Assembly (NCBI GenBank): GCA_026196615.1
Contig: JAPHSW010000017.1
Location: 21,842 to 85,841 of the forward strand
Length of the DNA: 64,000 nucleotides
From: Gammaproteobacteria bacterium
Lineage (GTDB): Bacteria > Pseudomonadota > Gammaproteobacteria > GRL18
Direction of reading: 5' to 3'
The translations under genes were made by a program, and so were the position numbers. Of the stretch, positions 25,905-35,286 are shown in pieces. The notes beneath the pieces are model-generated. The model saw only the letters and a list, made by a program, of their open reading frames with translations, was not told the origin of the DNA and ran no database searches. The first letter of the stretch is position 1. Each line of letters starts with the position of its first letter.

Positions 25905-26333
25905 TCAATCAATTTCAGTTTGTTCCATTTGCTCTAAAAGATTAATAGCAATACCAACAAAATCAGAATCTGTGATAATACCGACGAGCTTGTTATTATC
26001 CATTACAGGTAAACAGCCGTATTTATTTTTCTGTAATTTGAGACCTGCAATTCTTAATGGATCAGTTTTTAGAACATAAGATATTTTGCGGGACATAATT
26101 TGCTCCAGCATTATCTCTGTATCATCAACAATATGGCTCTCATGATTGAGTTCAGAGTCTTGAGCTCTGAGAATATCTCTTTGAGTGATAATTCCTACAG
26201 GAAAGTTATTATCATCCACAATGGGAATATGACGTATATTTTTTTGCCCCATTAATTCTCTGGCTGAATCAATAGTATCAGTTGGCTTAAGTGTGATAAC
26301 CGTTTCAGACATCACCTCATTTACAGTAATCAT
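25905..26333 (-). CDS. Tandem CBS-domain protein
   Basis: 142 aa made of two CBS domains (about 8-62 and 76-130) and nothing else. Motifs are MSETVITLKPTDTIDSARELM with IRHIPIVDDNNFPVGIITQRDI, then LPVMDNNKLVGIITDSDF. Stand-alone CBS pairs bind adenine nucleotides and usually regulate a partner. A strong ribosome site (aaggag) precedes the ATG at 26333. Its partner is not known. Confidence 0.9.
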   Translation of the reverse strand: MITVNEVMSETVITLKPTDTIDSARELMGQKNIRHIPIVDDNNFPVGIITQRDILRAQDSELNHESHIVDDTEIMLEQIMSRKISYVLKTDPLRIAGLKLQKNKYGCLPVMDNNKLVGIITDSDFVGIAINLLEQMEQTEID

Positions 26334-26456
26334 AAAAATCTCCTTGTTCCATAGAATAAGAGGGTATTCTTCGGGTGTAAAAAAACTCTTATGATCTTAG
26401 TATAAGCTAAAACGAGACAAATATATTGTAAATAAATAATAGATTTTATTTTTGAT

Positions 26457-26831
26457 TTATTGTGAGTTTAACCATATGATTTCTCTTTCAAGAAGAGTCG
26501 GATCGGCCAGGTTGCTTGCGACCAATTGCCTTAAATGAGTGATACTATCAAGATCAATAGTTTGGCAGGCGATACCTATTCGATTCTCTTTTTTATGGGC
26601 AATATGACCTTTCATGATGATTTGAATTTCTCCCAAATCATCCAGGGTTAAAATAAGCTTACAAGGTGCTCCAACATCAAGAGTTGCACCAGTACAATTA
26701 TGAATGAGTGCACCGCGAAGTGAAATATCAATAAGTTCACAATCGAGTCTGGAGTCACCCACTTCAAATTTTAGTAAACAATCAAAATGGATGCGTTGAA
26801 AGTGACGCTCCTTTTTATTCGTATCTGTCAT
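26457..26831 (-). CDS. PilZ-domain protein (c-di-GMP receptor)
   Basis: 124 aa, one PilZ domain. Both halves of the c-di-GMP site are intact: R9xxxR13 (RHFQR) and D35xS37xxG40 (DISLRG). The protein should therefore bind cyclic di-GMP, typically to control motility, pili or surface polysaccharides. It stands between the CBS gene and small membrane genes, all on the minus strand, with gaps of about 55-125 bp. Confidence 0.9.
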   Translation of the reverse strand: MTDTNKKERHFQRIHFDCLLKFEVGDSRLDCELIDISLRGALIHNCTGATLDVGAPCKLILTLDDLGEIQIIMKGHIAHKKENRIGIACQTIDLDSITHLRQLVASNLADPTLLEREIIWLNSQ

Positions 26832-26886
26832 ATGTATTAGAGTAAGAAATCATTGGTAAAATTAAAAGCATTACTCCACTTTGATG

Positions 26887-27081
26887 TTATGTGTGGTTTT
26901 TATTTTCAGGTGTTTTTTTTACAGGATTTTTATTAATGTCTAAAGAAACAAAAACTAAAATTGCAGGAAGATATAATATAACGAAAAGAAATAGGAACGA
27001 ATAGACACTCCCTCCACCTAGTAAGGTTAATATGATGGATATTACAGCATCTAGTATGAAGGATTTAACTGCAAGGTTCAC
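26887..27081 (-). CDS. Two-span membrane microprotein, 64 aa
   Basis: Start is GTG at 27081, chosen because a perfect aggag lies 6 bases before it. The protein has two hydrophobic spans (about 5-24 and 27-47) and a short Lys/Asn-rich tail (DINKNPVKKTPENKNHT). No family recognised. It lies downstream of the Gly-rich membrane protein gene, with a 68-bp gap. Confidence 0.55.
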   Translation of the reverse strand: MNLAVKSFILDAVISIILTLLGGGSVYSFLFLFVILYLPAILVFVSLDINKNPVKKTPENKNHT

Positions 27082-27149
27082 ATTATTCTCCTGTTGAATT
27101 TATCAATATTATTTATAAGGTTGTTACAATAACGAATTGTTTAATTCTT

Positions 27150-27527
27150 TCAATCACCGCCACCGCCATCACATCCTCCAAAATCACCGAATGAATCACC
27201 TCCATGTCCACCACCATTTCCGCCATGGTATAAATTAAACGGAAGCTCAGCCAAACGATAACCCAGAACTATGATAATAACAGGGATAATTAGAAAAAGA
27301 TTAAACGTGGTAAAAAGAGTGAGTAATACACAGCCAGAAAGAATAAATCCCCAACCTACCCAGTTTCTCAAATCTGGTTTGTAAGCCTGGTATAGTGAGG
27401 TAAGACAGAGAGCAAATATGACTATTGCAATACTGCCAGCAATGCTAAACCCTAGAGGCTCATTAATATAGTGATATCCCACAAGGATAAGTAAAAAAAA
27501 ACCAAAGATTTTTATAATGCTTATCAT
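27150..27527 (-). CDS. Membrane protein with Gly-rich C-terminal tail
   Basis: 125 aa with about four membrane spans (residues about 5-20, 27-47, 57-75 and 77-93) and a C-terminal tail of about 25 residues composed almost only of Gly, Asp, His and Ser (GGNGGGHGGDSFGDFGG). Similar low-complexity Gly tails end several small exported or membrane proteins. No function is recognised. The tail is not followed by a membrane segment, so it is not a GlyGly-CTERM signal. Confidence 0.65.
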   Translation of the reverse strand: MISIIKIFGFFLLILVGYHYINEPLGFSIAGSIAIVIFALCLTSLYQAYKPDLRNWVGWGFILSGCVLLTLFTTFNLFLIIPVIIIVLGYRLAELPFNLYHGGNGGGHGGDSFGDFGGCDGGGGD

Positions 27528-27830
27528 TATGTCTTATTCCAACTATGAATAGAAAACATGTCCGAAGAAATAACTTCATTTAACATATTTATAAATGATA
27601 TCAAAAATTTGATTATGTGGGGGTAATAAATAGTAATAGTTAAGAATATATTGTTGAAAAGGCAATATTATTGAATATTAGTGGTTCTGATAGACAAACC
27701 CCACCGTCGTCACAGTATTTCTAGTGACGGAAACTGAGCTTTGTCCTATAAATTCTCAATATAACCTGAATATTTACCATTTAAAGGTAACAATTTAGCA
27801 GATATCCTGGTCAGTTTGAGGAAATTTAAG
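27528..27830. other. AT-rich gap with a candidate structured RNA element
   Basis: No coding frame is supportable here. The only notable structure is a nested dyad at 27693-27745 that is richer in GC than its surroundings (see separate entry). Confidence 0.4.
27693..27745. ncRNA. Candidate structured RNA: nested hairpin with symmetric internal loop
   Basis: GACAAA (27693-27698) pairs with TTTGTC (27740-27745). Inside it CGTCAC (27708-27713) pairs with GTGACG (27724-27729). The internal loop has 9 and 10 bases and the apical loop has 10. It does not match a riboswitch class I know. Strand and existence of a transcript are unknown. Confidence 0.3.
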
Positions 27831-27929
27831 TTACACAGGAGTATATACAATTAGCATCAAAACAAGTATTAGAGCAACATCAAAATAAAAACTATAGTCT
27901 TTGTATAATTTTTTGAATTTAATGTTCAT
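27831..27929 (-). CDS. Single-span membrane microprotein, 32 aa
   Basis: MNIKFKKLYKDYSFYFDV followed by a hydrophobic C-terminal helix ALILVLMLIVYTPV. ATG at 27929 with an aaagagg ribosome site upstream at good spacing. Basic N-terminus plus C-terminal helix suggests an inner-membrane peptide. It is one of three such micro-ORFs on the same strand within 700 bp. Confidence 0.5.
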   Translation of the reverse strand: MNIKFKKLYKDYSFYFDVALILVLMLIVYTPV

Positions 27930-28221
27930 ATCACACCTCTTTCATATGAAAAGATAGAAAGGAATCCAAATATTTTCGCTTACATAATATCAATAGGGTA
28001 AGTAATTACAATACGTAAGGGTAAACCCTTTATGCTGAACTTTGGTTTACATGATATATGTCAATTGTTATGAGAAAGGATATGAAAATTTGGTAGTTAT
28101 TCAGCTTTATATAACTCAATTATAGATATAGCCTTTATGAGTCATAATCACCAAAGGTGGACTTTGAATGATGTCCTGTTTTAATGATTTTCTTAAGATT
28201 GTAGAAATTTAAGATGACATA

Positions 28222-28350
28222 TTACAAGAAAAACAAGACATATAAACCGGATACAATAATTAAAGTCAGCACTAATGCCATTGGCAATATAATTGCCAGG
28301 CCATATAACGTAGAAATCAGTAATTCATTATTGCTAGCTGAGTCATTCAT
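28222..28350 (-). CDS. Single-span membrane microprotein, 42 aa
   Basis: Starts MNDSASNNELL; a long hydrophobic helix follows (about residues 15-42: LYGLAIILPMALVLTLIIVSGLYVLFFL) and the protein ends inside it. A ribosome site (aagga) lies upstream of ATG 28350. No family recognised. The preceding minus-strand gap (27930-28221) contains a GTAAACC/GGTTTAC hairpin (28027-28051). Confidence 0.55.
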   Translation of the reverse strand: MNDSASNNELLISTLYGLAIILPMALVLTLIIVSGLYVLFFL

Positions 28351-28383
28351 GATATGTTCCTTGTTAAAATTTAACTTTCAGAA

Positions 28384-28485
28384 TTAATTCCAGGCAGGCA
28401 TAGATACTGCCACACCCAATACTACTGAAAATAAAACACCAAGGCCTAATGCCATAATAGATAAAAAATCTTTATTATTTTCCAT
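28384..28485 (-). CDS. Single-span membrane microprotein, 33 aa
   Basis: MENNKDFLSIMALGLGV... with one helix (about residues 8-29) and the ending MPAWN. The strong ribosome site aaggagag lies just upstream of ATG 28485, which is the best evidence that it is translated. The size matches accessory subunits of the CydX/CcoQ sort, but the sequence motif of those families is not evident. Two CACTGTTT-type motifs lie within 65 bp upstream. Confidence 0.6.
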   Translation of the reverse strand: MENNKDFLSIMALGLGVLFSVVLGVAVSMPAWN

Positions 28486-28507
28486 CACAACTCTCCTTCA
28501 AAGTAAT

Positions 28508-28549
28508 AAAAACAGTGGATCAATGTTCATGTCAGTGAAACAGTGATTA
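28508..28549. promoter_or_regulatory. Two AAACAGTG motifs upstream of a microprotein gene
   Basis: AAAACAGTG (28509-28517) and AAACAGTGATTA (28538-28549) lie 24-65 bp upstream of ATG 28485. The 11-mer AAACAGTGATT recurs, in the opposite orientation, twice upstream of the VIT/vWA gene near 62.7 kb. A shared repressor or activator site is inferred. Confidence 0.35.
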
Positions 28550-28803
28550 CTATCTGCTGTATGGTTACTACTATACGAGGAACTTTTGTTTGCTTCTGTG
28601 GTTTAGTGACATTAATTTTGTGAAATATGCACATTTTTGTTAACAAGGGAAACTTCAGTTTCGTTTAAAAATGAAAAGAGGGGAAGTCTATCAAAGTGAA
28701 GGTAGTGAGCTTAAATGATAAAAAGAGGGATAGTGTGAGAATGGTTGAAATCGGAGTGTTTTAAGTTAAGAAATTCTTAACAATAGATCAAGAATTATTG
28801 ATA

Positions 28804-28971
28804 TTAAGCGATTAAACCACTTTTCAATTTAAAACAATCCATTGCAGCCCTGAACTCTTCCATTGAGGAACACACTGATGCAAGTTTTTCTTCATCAATC
28901 ATGTCAGATTCTGCTAAATAGTCATTGATGATAAATTGTGCAAACTCATCATCTTCTAAAGAATTGTCCAT
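28804..28971 (-). CDS. Small acidic protein, paralog of the protein at 63795-63971
   Basis: 55 aa from ATG 28971, chosen because a perfect GGAGG lies 8 bases upstream (an in-frame TTG at 28986 would include the ribosome site). The sequence is acidic and helical (LEDDEFAQFIINDYLAES...). It shares about 27 of 47 aligned residues with the small protein at the right end of the window, including DEF, Q-x-I-x-N-x-Y, EEF and AMD-x-FKL. Conservation between copies supports that both are real genes. Function unknown. Confidence 0.7.
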   Translation of the reverse strand: MDNSLEDDEFAQFIINDYLAESDMIDEEKLASVCSSMEEFRAAMDCFKLKSGLIA

Positions 28972-29156
28972 GATTTTATCCTCCAATATTTTTAATGTCT
29001 GAGAATAAATGATATCAGGAATTTTGTTTAGAGCATGTAGGAATTATGGAAGTTTGACGATATATTTTCTCTGAAACGAAAAAAATGATGTACTACAGAG
29101 TGGAATGAACTTTTTTAAAGACTGTTTTTTAGAAGTGTAACTACTTGAAATATAAA

Positions 29157-29243
29157 TGGTACCGATGGGCGGACTCGAACCGCCACGCTGTTGCCAGCGG
29201 GGGATTTTGAATCCCCTATGTCTACCAATTTCATCACATCGGC
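29157..29243 (-). tRNA. tRNA-Leu (anticodon CAA)
   Basis: 87 bases including an encoded CCA. The acceptor GCCGATG (5' end at 29243) pairs with CATCGGT. The anticodon stem GGGGA/TCCCC encloses TTCAAAA, giving anticodon CAA for UUG codons. A long variable arm (CGCTGGCAACAGCG region) is typical of type II tRNA-Leu, and the T arm carries GGTTCGAGTCC. The CCA is part of the gene. It is the only tRNA in the window. Confidence 0.95.
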
Positions 29244-29260
29244 ACTGAATTTGAAGCACT

Positions 29261-29288
29261 ATTATAGGGAATTTTATAAATCTGACAA
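29261..29288 (-). promoter_or_regulatory. Sigma-70 promoter of tRNA-Leu
   Basis: On the minus strand, TTGTCA (29283-29288) and TATAAT (29261-29266) are separated by 16 bases. The -10 is perfect and the -35 matches 5 of 6. Transcription would begin about ten bases before the mature 5' end at 29243. Confidence 0.75.
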
Positions 29289-29366
29289 GTTTTATCTTCT
29301 GTTTTTTCACAAAGTTTTCCTTAATATGAATGCTCTTGGTGACTATCTTTGTTAAAATGCCCGGCT

Positions 29367-30434
29367 ATGAATTTATCTGAATTTAATTTTGAATTACCTG
29401 AAGAACTGATTGCCCAGTATCCATTAGCAGAAAGGACTGATAGTCGTTTATTGTGCCTGGATGGAAAAACAGGAGAATTAAGTGATCGTGTTTTTAAAGC
29501 TCTTCCTGAGTTATTACAGGCAGGAGATTTATTGGTCTTTAATAATACCAAAGTGATACCAGCGCGTTTATTTGGAAAAAAAAGCACAGGTGGTAAGTTA
29601 GAAGTTCTGGTTGAACGAGTTTTGGATGAACAGTCCTTTCTTGCCCAAATCAGGGCGAGTAAATCTCCTAAAGAAGGCGCAATTTTAGAACTTGGAACTG
29701 ATTTAGATGATATTGGTTTTCAGGTTAAGATGGTGGGACGTCAGGGTGATCTGTTTCAATTGCAATTAGTACAAGAAAAACAGCAAACCGTTTTCAGTCT
29801 ACTCGAACAATTTGGCCATATGCCGCTACCTCCCTATGTTGAAAGAGCAGATGATGACACCGATTTACAGCGCTATCAAACCGTTTATGCAAAAGAGAAA
29901 GGAGCGGTTGCTGCTCCCACTGCAGGTTTACACTTTGATGAGACACTCTTAGAAACAATTTCTAAAATGGGCGTTAATACTGCATGGGTGACATTACATG
30001 TTGGTGCGGGCACCTTTCAACCTGTCAGAGTTGAGAACATTTTGGATCATAAAATGCACTCTGAGTATGTGGATGTTTCTGCAGAAACTGTGGATATAAT
30101 TAAACAAACTCATGCTCAAGGAGGTCGAGTCATCGCTGTTGGTACAACTGCCATGAGAAGTCTGGAAAGCGCATCTGTTTTTGGAGAAAAGACAGATATT
30201 ATTGAAGAATTTCATGGTGATACTGATATTTTTATCTACCCCGGATACCAGTTTAAAACAGTAGATGCAATGGTCACCAACTTTCATTTGCCCGAAAGTA
30301 CATTAATTATGCTTATTAGTGCTTTTGCTGGGCTCGATAATGTGAAAAAAGCTTATCAGCATGCCATTAATGAGAAATATCGTTTCTTTAGTTATGGGGA
30401 TGCAATGTTTATAACTCCACAATCTCAATCGTAA
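29367..30434 (+). CDS. queA: S-adenosylmethionine:tRNA ribosyltransferase-isomerase
   Basis: Transfers and isomerises the ribosyl group of SAM onto preQ1 in tRNA, giving epoxyqueuosine. 355 aa from ATG 29367, matching E. coli QueA (356 aa) and its start ([19 protein letters not shown]). Conserved motifs [32 protein letters not shown] and [10 protein letters not shown] are all present. It is followed by tgt, the preceding enzyme of the queuosine pathway, 80 bp downstream. Confidence 0.96.
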   Translation: MNLSEFNFELPEELIAQYPLAERTDSRLLCLDGKTGELSDRVFKALPELLQAGDLLVFNNTKVIPARLFGKKSTGGKLEVLVERVLDEQSFLAQIRASKSPKEGAILELGTDLDDIGFQVKMVGRQGDLFQLQLVQEKQQTVFSLLEQFGHMPLPPYVERADDDTDLQRYQTVYAKEKGAVAAPTAGLHFDETLLETISKMGVNTAWVTLHVGAGTFQPVRVENILDHKMHSEYVDVSAETVDIIKQTHAQGGRVIAVGTTAMRSLESASVFGEKTDIIEEFHGDTDIFIYPGYQFKTVDAMVTNFHLPESTLIMLISAFAGLDNVKKAYQHAINEKYRFFSYGDAMFITPQSQS

Positions 30435-30496
30435 ATTTATATTTAGCTAATCTTTTTCAACTTTATCTTCAATTAGAAGATTGAGTAGAAATATAA

Positions 30497-31633
<1,137 letters not shown>

Positions 31634-31640
31634 CAAACCC

Positions 31641-31664
31641 TATGCCCCTTGAATTTGTGGCATA
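31641..31664 (+). terminator. Short hairpin between tgt and yajC
   Basis: TATGCC (31641-31646) pairs with GGCATA (31659-31664) around a 12-base loop. No T-tract follows, so it may be an attenuator or mRNA-processing element rather than a terminator. Confidence 0.3.
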
Positions 31665-31744
31665 ATACCGCCACCTAATCTTGAAGGTAAGTTTGTCTAT
31701 AACGTGACAATAAATAAAATTTTTAAAGCAATTGAGGATACAAA

Positions 31745-32086
31745 ATGAGTTTTTTTATAGAAGATGCCATGGCTGAAGGTGCTGCAACAGCTGCAGGTGC
31801 TCCTGATCTTATTTCACAATTAATGGTCTTTGGTGGAATTTTTCTAATTTTCTATTTGCTATTTATCCGTCCACAGAACAAAAAAATGAAAGAGCATAAA
31901 GAAATGGTTGATGCTCTGGCAAAAGGTGACGAAGTGGTGACTAATGGTGGTCTTTTAGGAAAAGTCGTTGGTTTGCATGATAGTTTTGTAACAATTGAAG
32001 TGTCTAAAGATATCAACGTGAATGTCCAACGCTCTGCTGTTGGTGCTATTCAGCCTAAAGGAACTATCAAAGCGATCAAAGAGTGA
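31745..32086 (+). CDS. yajC: Sec translocon accessory protein YajC
   Basis: 113 aa inner-membrane protein that associates with SecDF. One span near residues 25-43 (LMVFGGIFLIFYLLFIRPQ), followed by the conserved KKMKEHKEMVDALAKGDEVVTNGG cytoplasmic domain. It has an unusual Ala/Gly-rich start (EGAATAAGAP), common in the family. Ribosome site gaggata before the ATG. Confidence 0.96.
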   Translation: MSFFIEDAMAEGAATAAGAPDLISQLMVFGGIFLIFYLLFIRPQNKKMKEHKEMVDALAKGDEVVTNGGLLGKVVGLHDSFVTIEVSKDINVNVQRSAVGAIQPKGTIKAIKE

Positions 32087-32175
32087 TCATTTTTGCAAAA
32101 CTTCTCGTGTTATTTAAGTAATTTTAATAACACGGCTATAGTGACTTAAAGAAAAAAATACAAAGAAAATAAAAT

Positions 32176-34095
32176 ATGCTTAATCATTATCCTCTCTGGA
32201 AATATATTCTGATTGCTCTTGTTATTATGGTTGCTGCATTTTATGCGTTGCCTAATCTTTATGGTGAAGATCCTGCATTACAAGTTGCAGGTTCAGCCCG
32301 TGGTGTCGAAGTGGATGACAAGACCCTGAGTCGCATCTCCAAAAAATTTGAAGGTGAAGGAGTGCAATATCGTAGTGCCAAACTTTCATCAACGGGTTTA
32401 CTATTTCGCTTTAAAACAGAAGAAGACAGAGAAAAAGCTAAAAAAATAGCTGAAACGGAATTAGGTGATGATTATGCCGTTGCTTTGAACAGAGCTACTG
32501 CTACCCCTCAATGGTTATTAGACATGAATGCCCAACCTATGTATTTAGGGCTGGATTTACGGGGAGGTATTTATTTCTTAATGCAAGTTGATATGGAAGC
32601 AGCAGTGCTTAAATCCGTTAATACTTATGTCAGTGATTCACGTACGATTTTACGTAAGGCAAAAACTCGCTACCTGGGTAGTAAACGGGTTGATAATGAT
32701 GTGGTGATTCGTTTTAAAACCGCTGAATTACGGGATAAAGGCCTGGAGATCCTTAAACGTGAAATGCGTGACATCAGCTTCAATGAAAAAGAAGACGGTA
32801 AAACCTTCATGTTGCAAGGGCGTTTAAGCGAAGCGAAGCTGAAAGAATTAAAATTATTTGCACTAAAACAAAACATTACTACTTTAAGAAAACGTATTGA
32901 TGAAAAGTTTCATGGCTTAGTTGAGCCCATTATTCAACAGCAAGGTGAAGATCGAATTGTTATCCAGTTGCCTGGAATTCAGGATACTGCAGGTGCTAAA
33001 GATATTTTGGGGGCAACAGCGACTCTTGAATATCGTGCCGTAGATGAAGAACATACCGTGGAACAGGCTTTGAGTGGTCGAGTCCCAGCAGGGTCAAGAA
33101 TATATTATACTCGTGAACGAAAAGAGGGTAGTCGTACTATTCCTTCAGTACCCGTATTATTAAAAAAACGTGTCATTGTAACGGGTGAACATGTTACCAA
33201 TGCTCAAGCGGGTATTGACCCTGATTCCGGTGGTGCAAAGGTTAATGTGTCACTCGATGGCTATGGTGGAAAACGCATGGGTGCTTTTACTAAAGAAAAT
33301 GTCGGTAAGCGTATGGCTGTTGTCTATCTGGAAACCAAGCAAACCACAGTGCTTGATGATAAGGGCAATACTCTAAAAGATGAGAAAGGTAATACAGTCT
33401 TTAAACGTCATACGACGGAAGAAGTGATCAGTAATGCCGTTATTCGTGGTCATTTCTCAAATCGTTTTGAAACCACTGGTCTGGATAGTGTTCAGGAAGC
33501 CAATGAGCTTTCTCTACTCTTAAGAGCTGGTGCATTAGCTGCACCTGTTTATATTATTGAAGAACGTACGATTGGCCCAAGCCTGGGTCAAGATAGTATT
33601 GATCGAGGATTTCGTTCTGTCATCATTGGTTTTGTAGCAGTGTTATTCTTCATGGCTTTCTGGTATCGCAAGTTTGGCATGATTGCTAATCTGGCATTAG
33701 GTCTGAATCTGGTGATTATTGTTGCCGTTTTATCTCTTTTGCAGGCTACCCTGACTTTACCTGGTATTGCTGGTATTGTTTTGACCGTTGGTATGGCCGT
33801 TGATGCCAATGTTTTGATTTTTGAACGTATCCGTGAAGAGTTGCGAAATGGTAATTCACCTCAAAATAGTATCCATTCAGGATATGAAAAAGCATTAATG
33901 ACTATTGCTGATGCCAATATTACGACATTGATTGCTGCATTTGTTCTTTTTGTTGTTGGTACGGGGGCAATTAAAGGTTTTGCAGTGACTTTATCCATAG
34001 GTATTGTCACTTCAATGTTCACTGCCATTATGGTAAGTCGAGCTGTGGTGAATTTGATTTATGGCGGAAAACGTATTAAGGATATCACTATTTAG
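32176..34095 (+). CDS. secD: Protein translocase subunit SecD
   Basis: RND-like subunit that uses the proton gradient to pull secreted proteins out of SecYEG. The 639 aa comprise TM1 (about 8-26), a large periplasmic P1 domain with GLDLRGGIYFLMQVD near residue 123, and five C-terminal spans (about 470-630). The motif VGMAVDANVLIFERIREE is conserved. secF follows after 88 bp. Confidence 0.97.
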   Translation: MLNHYPLWKYILIALVIMVAAFYALPNLYGEDPALQVAGSARGVEVDDKTLSRISKKFEGEGVQYRSAKLSSTGLLFRFKTEEDREKAKKIAETELGDDYAVALNRATATPQWLLDMNAQPMYLGLDLRGGIYFLMQVDMEAAVLKSVNTYVSDSRTILRKAKTRYLGSKRVDNDVVIRFKTAELRDKGLEILKREMRDISFNEKEDGKTFMLQGRLSEAKLKELKLFALKQNITTLRKRIDEKFHGLVEPIIQQQGEDRIVIQLPGIQDTAGAKDILGATATLEYRAVDEEHTVEQALSGRVPAGSRIYYTRERKEGSRTIPSVPVLLKKRVIVTGEHVTNAQAGIDPDSGGAKVNVSLDGYGGKRMGAFTKENVGKRMAVVYLETKQTTVLDDKGNTLKDEKGNTVFKRHTTEEVISNAVIRGHFSNRFETTGLDSVQEANELSLLLRAGALAAPVYIIEERTIGPSLGQDSIDRGFRSVIIGFVAVLFFMAFWYRKFGMIANLALGLNLVIIVAVLSLLQATLTLPGIAGIVLTVGMAVDANVLIFERIREELRNGNSPQNSIHSGYEKALMTIADANITTLIAAFVLFVVGTGAIKGFAVTLSIGIVTSMFTAIMVSRAVVNLIYGGKRIKDITI

Positions 34096-34183
34096 TCTTT
34101 GACTTGAGAGCTAGCCTAATATAGTTAGTTGAATATACCTTTAATTTATAAACAGCCTAAAGCTGAACTAAAAGATAGAAATT

Positions 34184-35125
34184 ATGCAAATATTGACCAA
34201 TACAAAAATTAAATTTATGTCTCATCGTAGAATTGCGATGATGGTTTCAATGATCCTGATTATTATTTCACTGGCCTCATTGGCGTTCCGTGGTTTACAG
34301 TTAGGACTGGATTTTACCGGTGGAACCTTACTGGAAGTTGCTTATCCAACAGAAGTTGAATTGTCGCCCATCAGAGATAAATTGCAAAGCAATGGTTTTG
34401 ATGATGCAATTGTTCAACACTTTGGATCAACCAGTGAAGTTCTGGTTCGTATTGCACCCAGAGAAGGGATCTCCAATGCTGATATTTCAACACAACTTTT
34501 TGAGCTGTTAAGAGCACAAAATTCAGCTGTTGAAAGTCGTCGTGTTGAATTTGTTGGTCCTCAAGTGGGTGAAGAATTAACTGAATCGGGTGGTATTGCC
34601 ATGTTGGCAGCACTGGTCTGTATTTTGATTTATGTTGCCCTACGTTTTGAATACCGTTTTGCTTTAGGTTCAGTAGCTGCTTTGGCACATGATGTTATCC
34701 TGGTTATGGGGATGTTTGCACTGTTTGGAATTGAATTTGATTTAACGGTCTTAGCGGCTATTTTAGCGGTAATTGGTTATTCGCTTAACGATACGATTGT
34801 TGTTTTTGATCGCATTCGTGAAAATTTTCGTAAGATCCGTAAAGGTAATGCAACTGAAGTCATTGATACATCACTCAATCAGACCTTGTCCAGAACATTA
34901 ATTACTTCATTGACCACACTATTGGTGTTAGTTGCACTGTTTGTCTTTGGTGGTGAATTGATTCATGGTTTTGCTACTGCTTTGTTGGCAGGTGTTCTTG
35001 TCGGTACATATTCTTCTGTTTATGTTGCAAGCTCAGTTCTTGTTTCAATGGGAATAAGTAAAGAAGATTTAGCGCCAGTTAAAAAGGAAGGAGAGCAAGA
35101 AGAAGAGGTGTACGAGGAAGTTTAG
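34184..35125 (+). CDS. secF: Protein translocase subunit SecF
   Basis: Partner of SecD. 313 aa with TM1 (about 18-36), LGLDFTGGTLLEV at the start of the periplasmic domain, and five C-terminal spans with the SLNDTIVVFDRIREN signature near residue 200. The C-terminal tail is acidic (EGEQEEEVYEEV). It is followed by a strong terminator. Confidence 0.97.
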   Translation: MQILTNTKIKFMSHRRIAMMVSMILIIISLASLAFRGLQLGLDFTGGTLLEVAYPTEVELSPIRDKLQSNGFDDAIVQHFGSTSEVLVRIAPREGISNADISTQLFELLRAQNSAVESRRVEFVGPQVGEELTESGGIAMLAALVCILIYVALRFEYRFALGSVAALAHDVILVMGMFALFGIEFDLTVLAAILAVIGYSLNDTIVVFDRIRENFRKIRKGNATEVIDTSLNQTLSRTLITSLTTLLVLVALFVFGGELIHGFATALLAGVLVGTYSSVYVASSVLVSMGISKEDLAPVKKEGEQEEEVYEEV

Positions 35126-35133
35126 TTGTTTAG

Positions 35134-35160
35134 CTCCCATGGGTTGCATGGGAGTTTATC
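35134..35160 (+). terminator. Terminator after secF
   Basis: CTCCCATG (35134-35141) pairs perfectly with CATGGGAG (35147-35154) around a 5-base loop, followed by TTTATCATTT. It lies 9 bp after the secF stop. Confidence 0.8.
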
Positions 35161-35210
35161 ATTTGACTCAAGTTTTTTTAATTATTAGTGAACTGATAAG
35201 AGTTATTTTT

Positions 35211-35286
35211 TTAGCTCAGGGCTATTTACTTAGTTCAGGACTATGTACTTAGCTAAGGGCTACTTACTTAGCTCAGGGCTGAGATG
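35211..35286. repeat. Tandem repeat, four 19-bp units, running into the suhB 3' end
   Basis: Units start at 35211, 35230, 35249 and 35268, an exact 19-bp period. They read TTAGCTCAGGGCTATTTAC, TTAGTTCAGGACTATGTAC, TTAGCTAAGGGCTACTTAC, and TTAGCTCAGGGCTGAGATG. Each unit holds a dyad TAGC-N5-GCTA. In unit two both arms changed together (TAGT-N5-ACTA). Part of unit 3 and all of unit 4 overlap the 3' end of suhB (stop at 35260). Confidence 0.85.

Noticed and set aside
27150..27230. GlyGly-CTERM signal in the Gly-rich membrane protein
   Set aside because: The Gly-rich tail is at the extreme C-terminus with no following membrane helix or basic end.
28672..28720. Plus-strand 15-codon frame MKRGEVYQSEGSELK
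   Set aside because: No ribosome site and too short to support without conservation data.
29044..29310. 88-aa open frame on the minus strand
   Set aside because: It runs through the tRNA-Leu gene and has no family similarity; a shadow frame.
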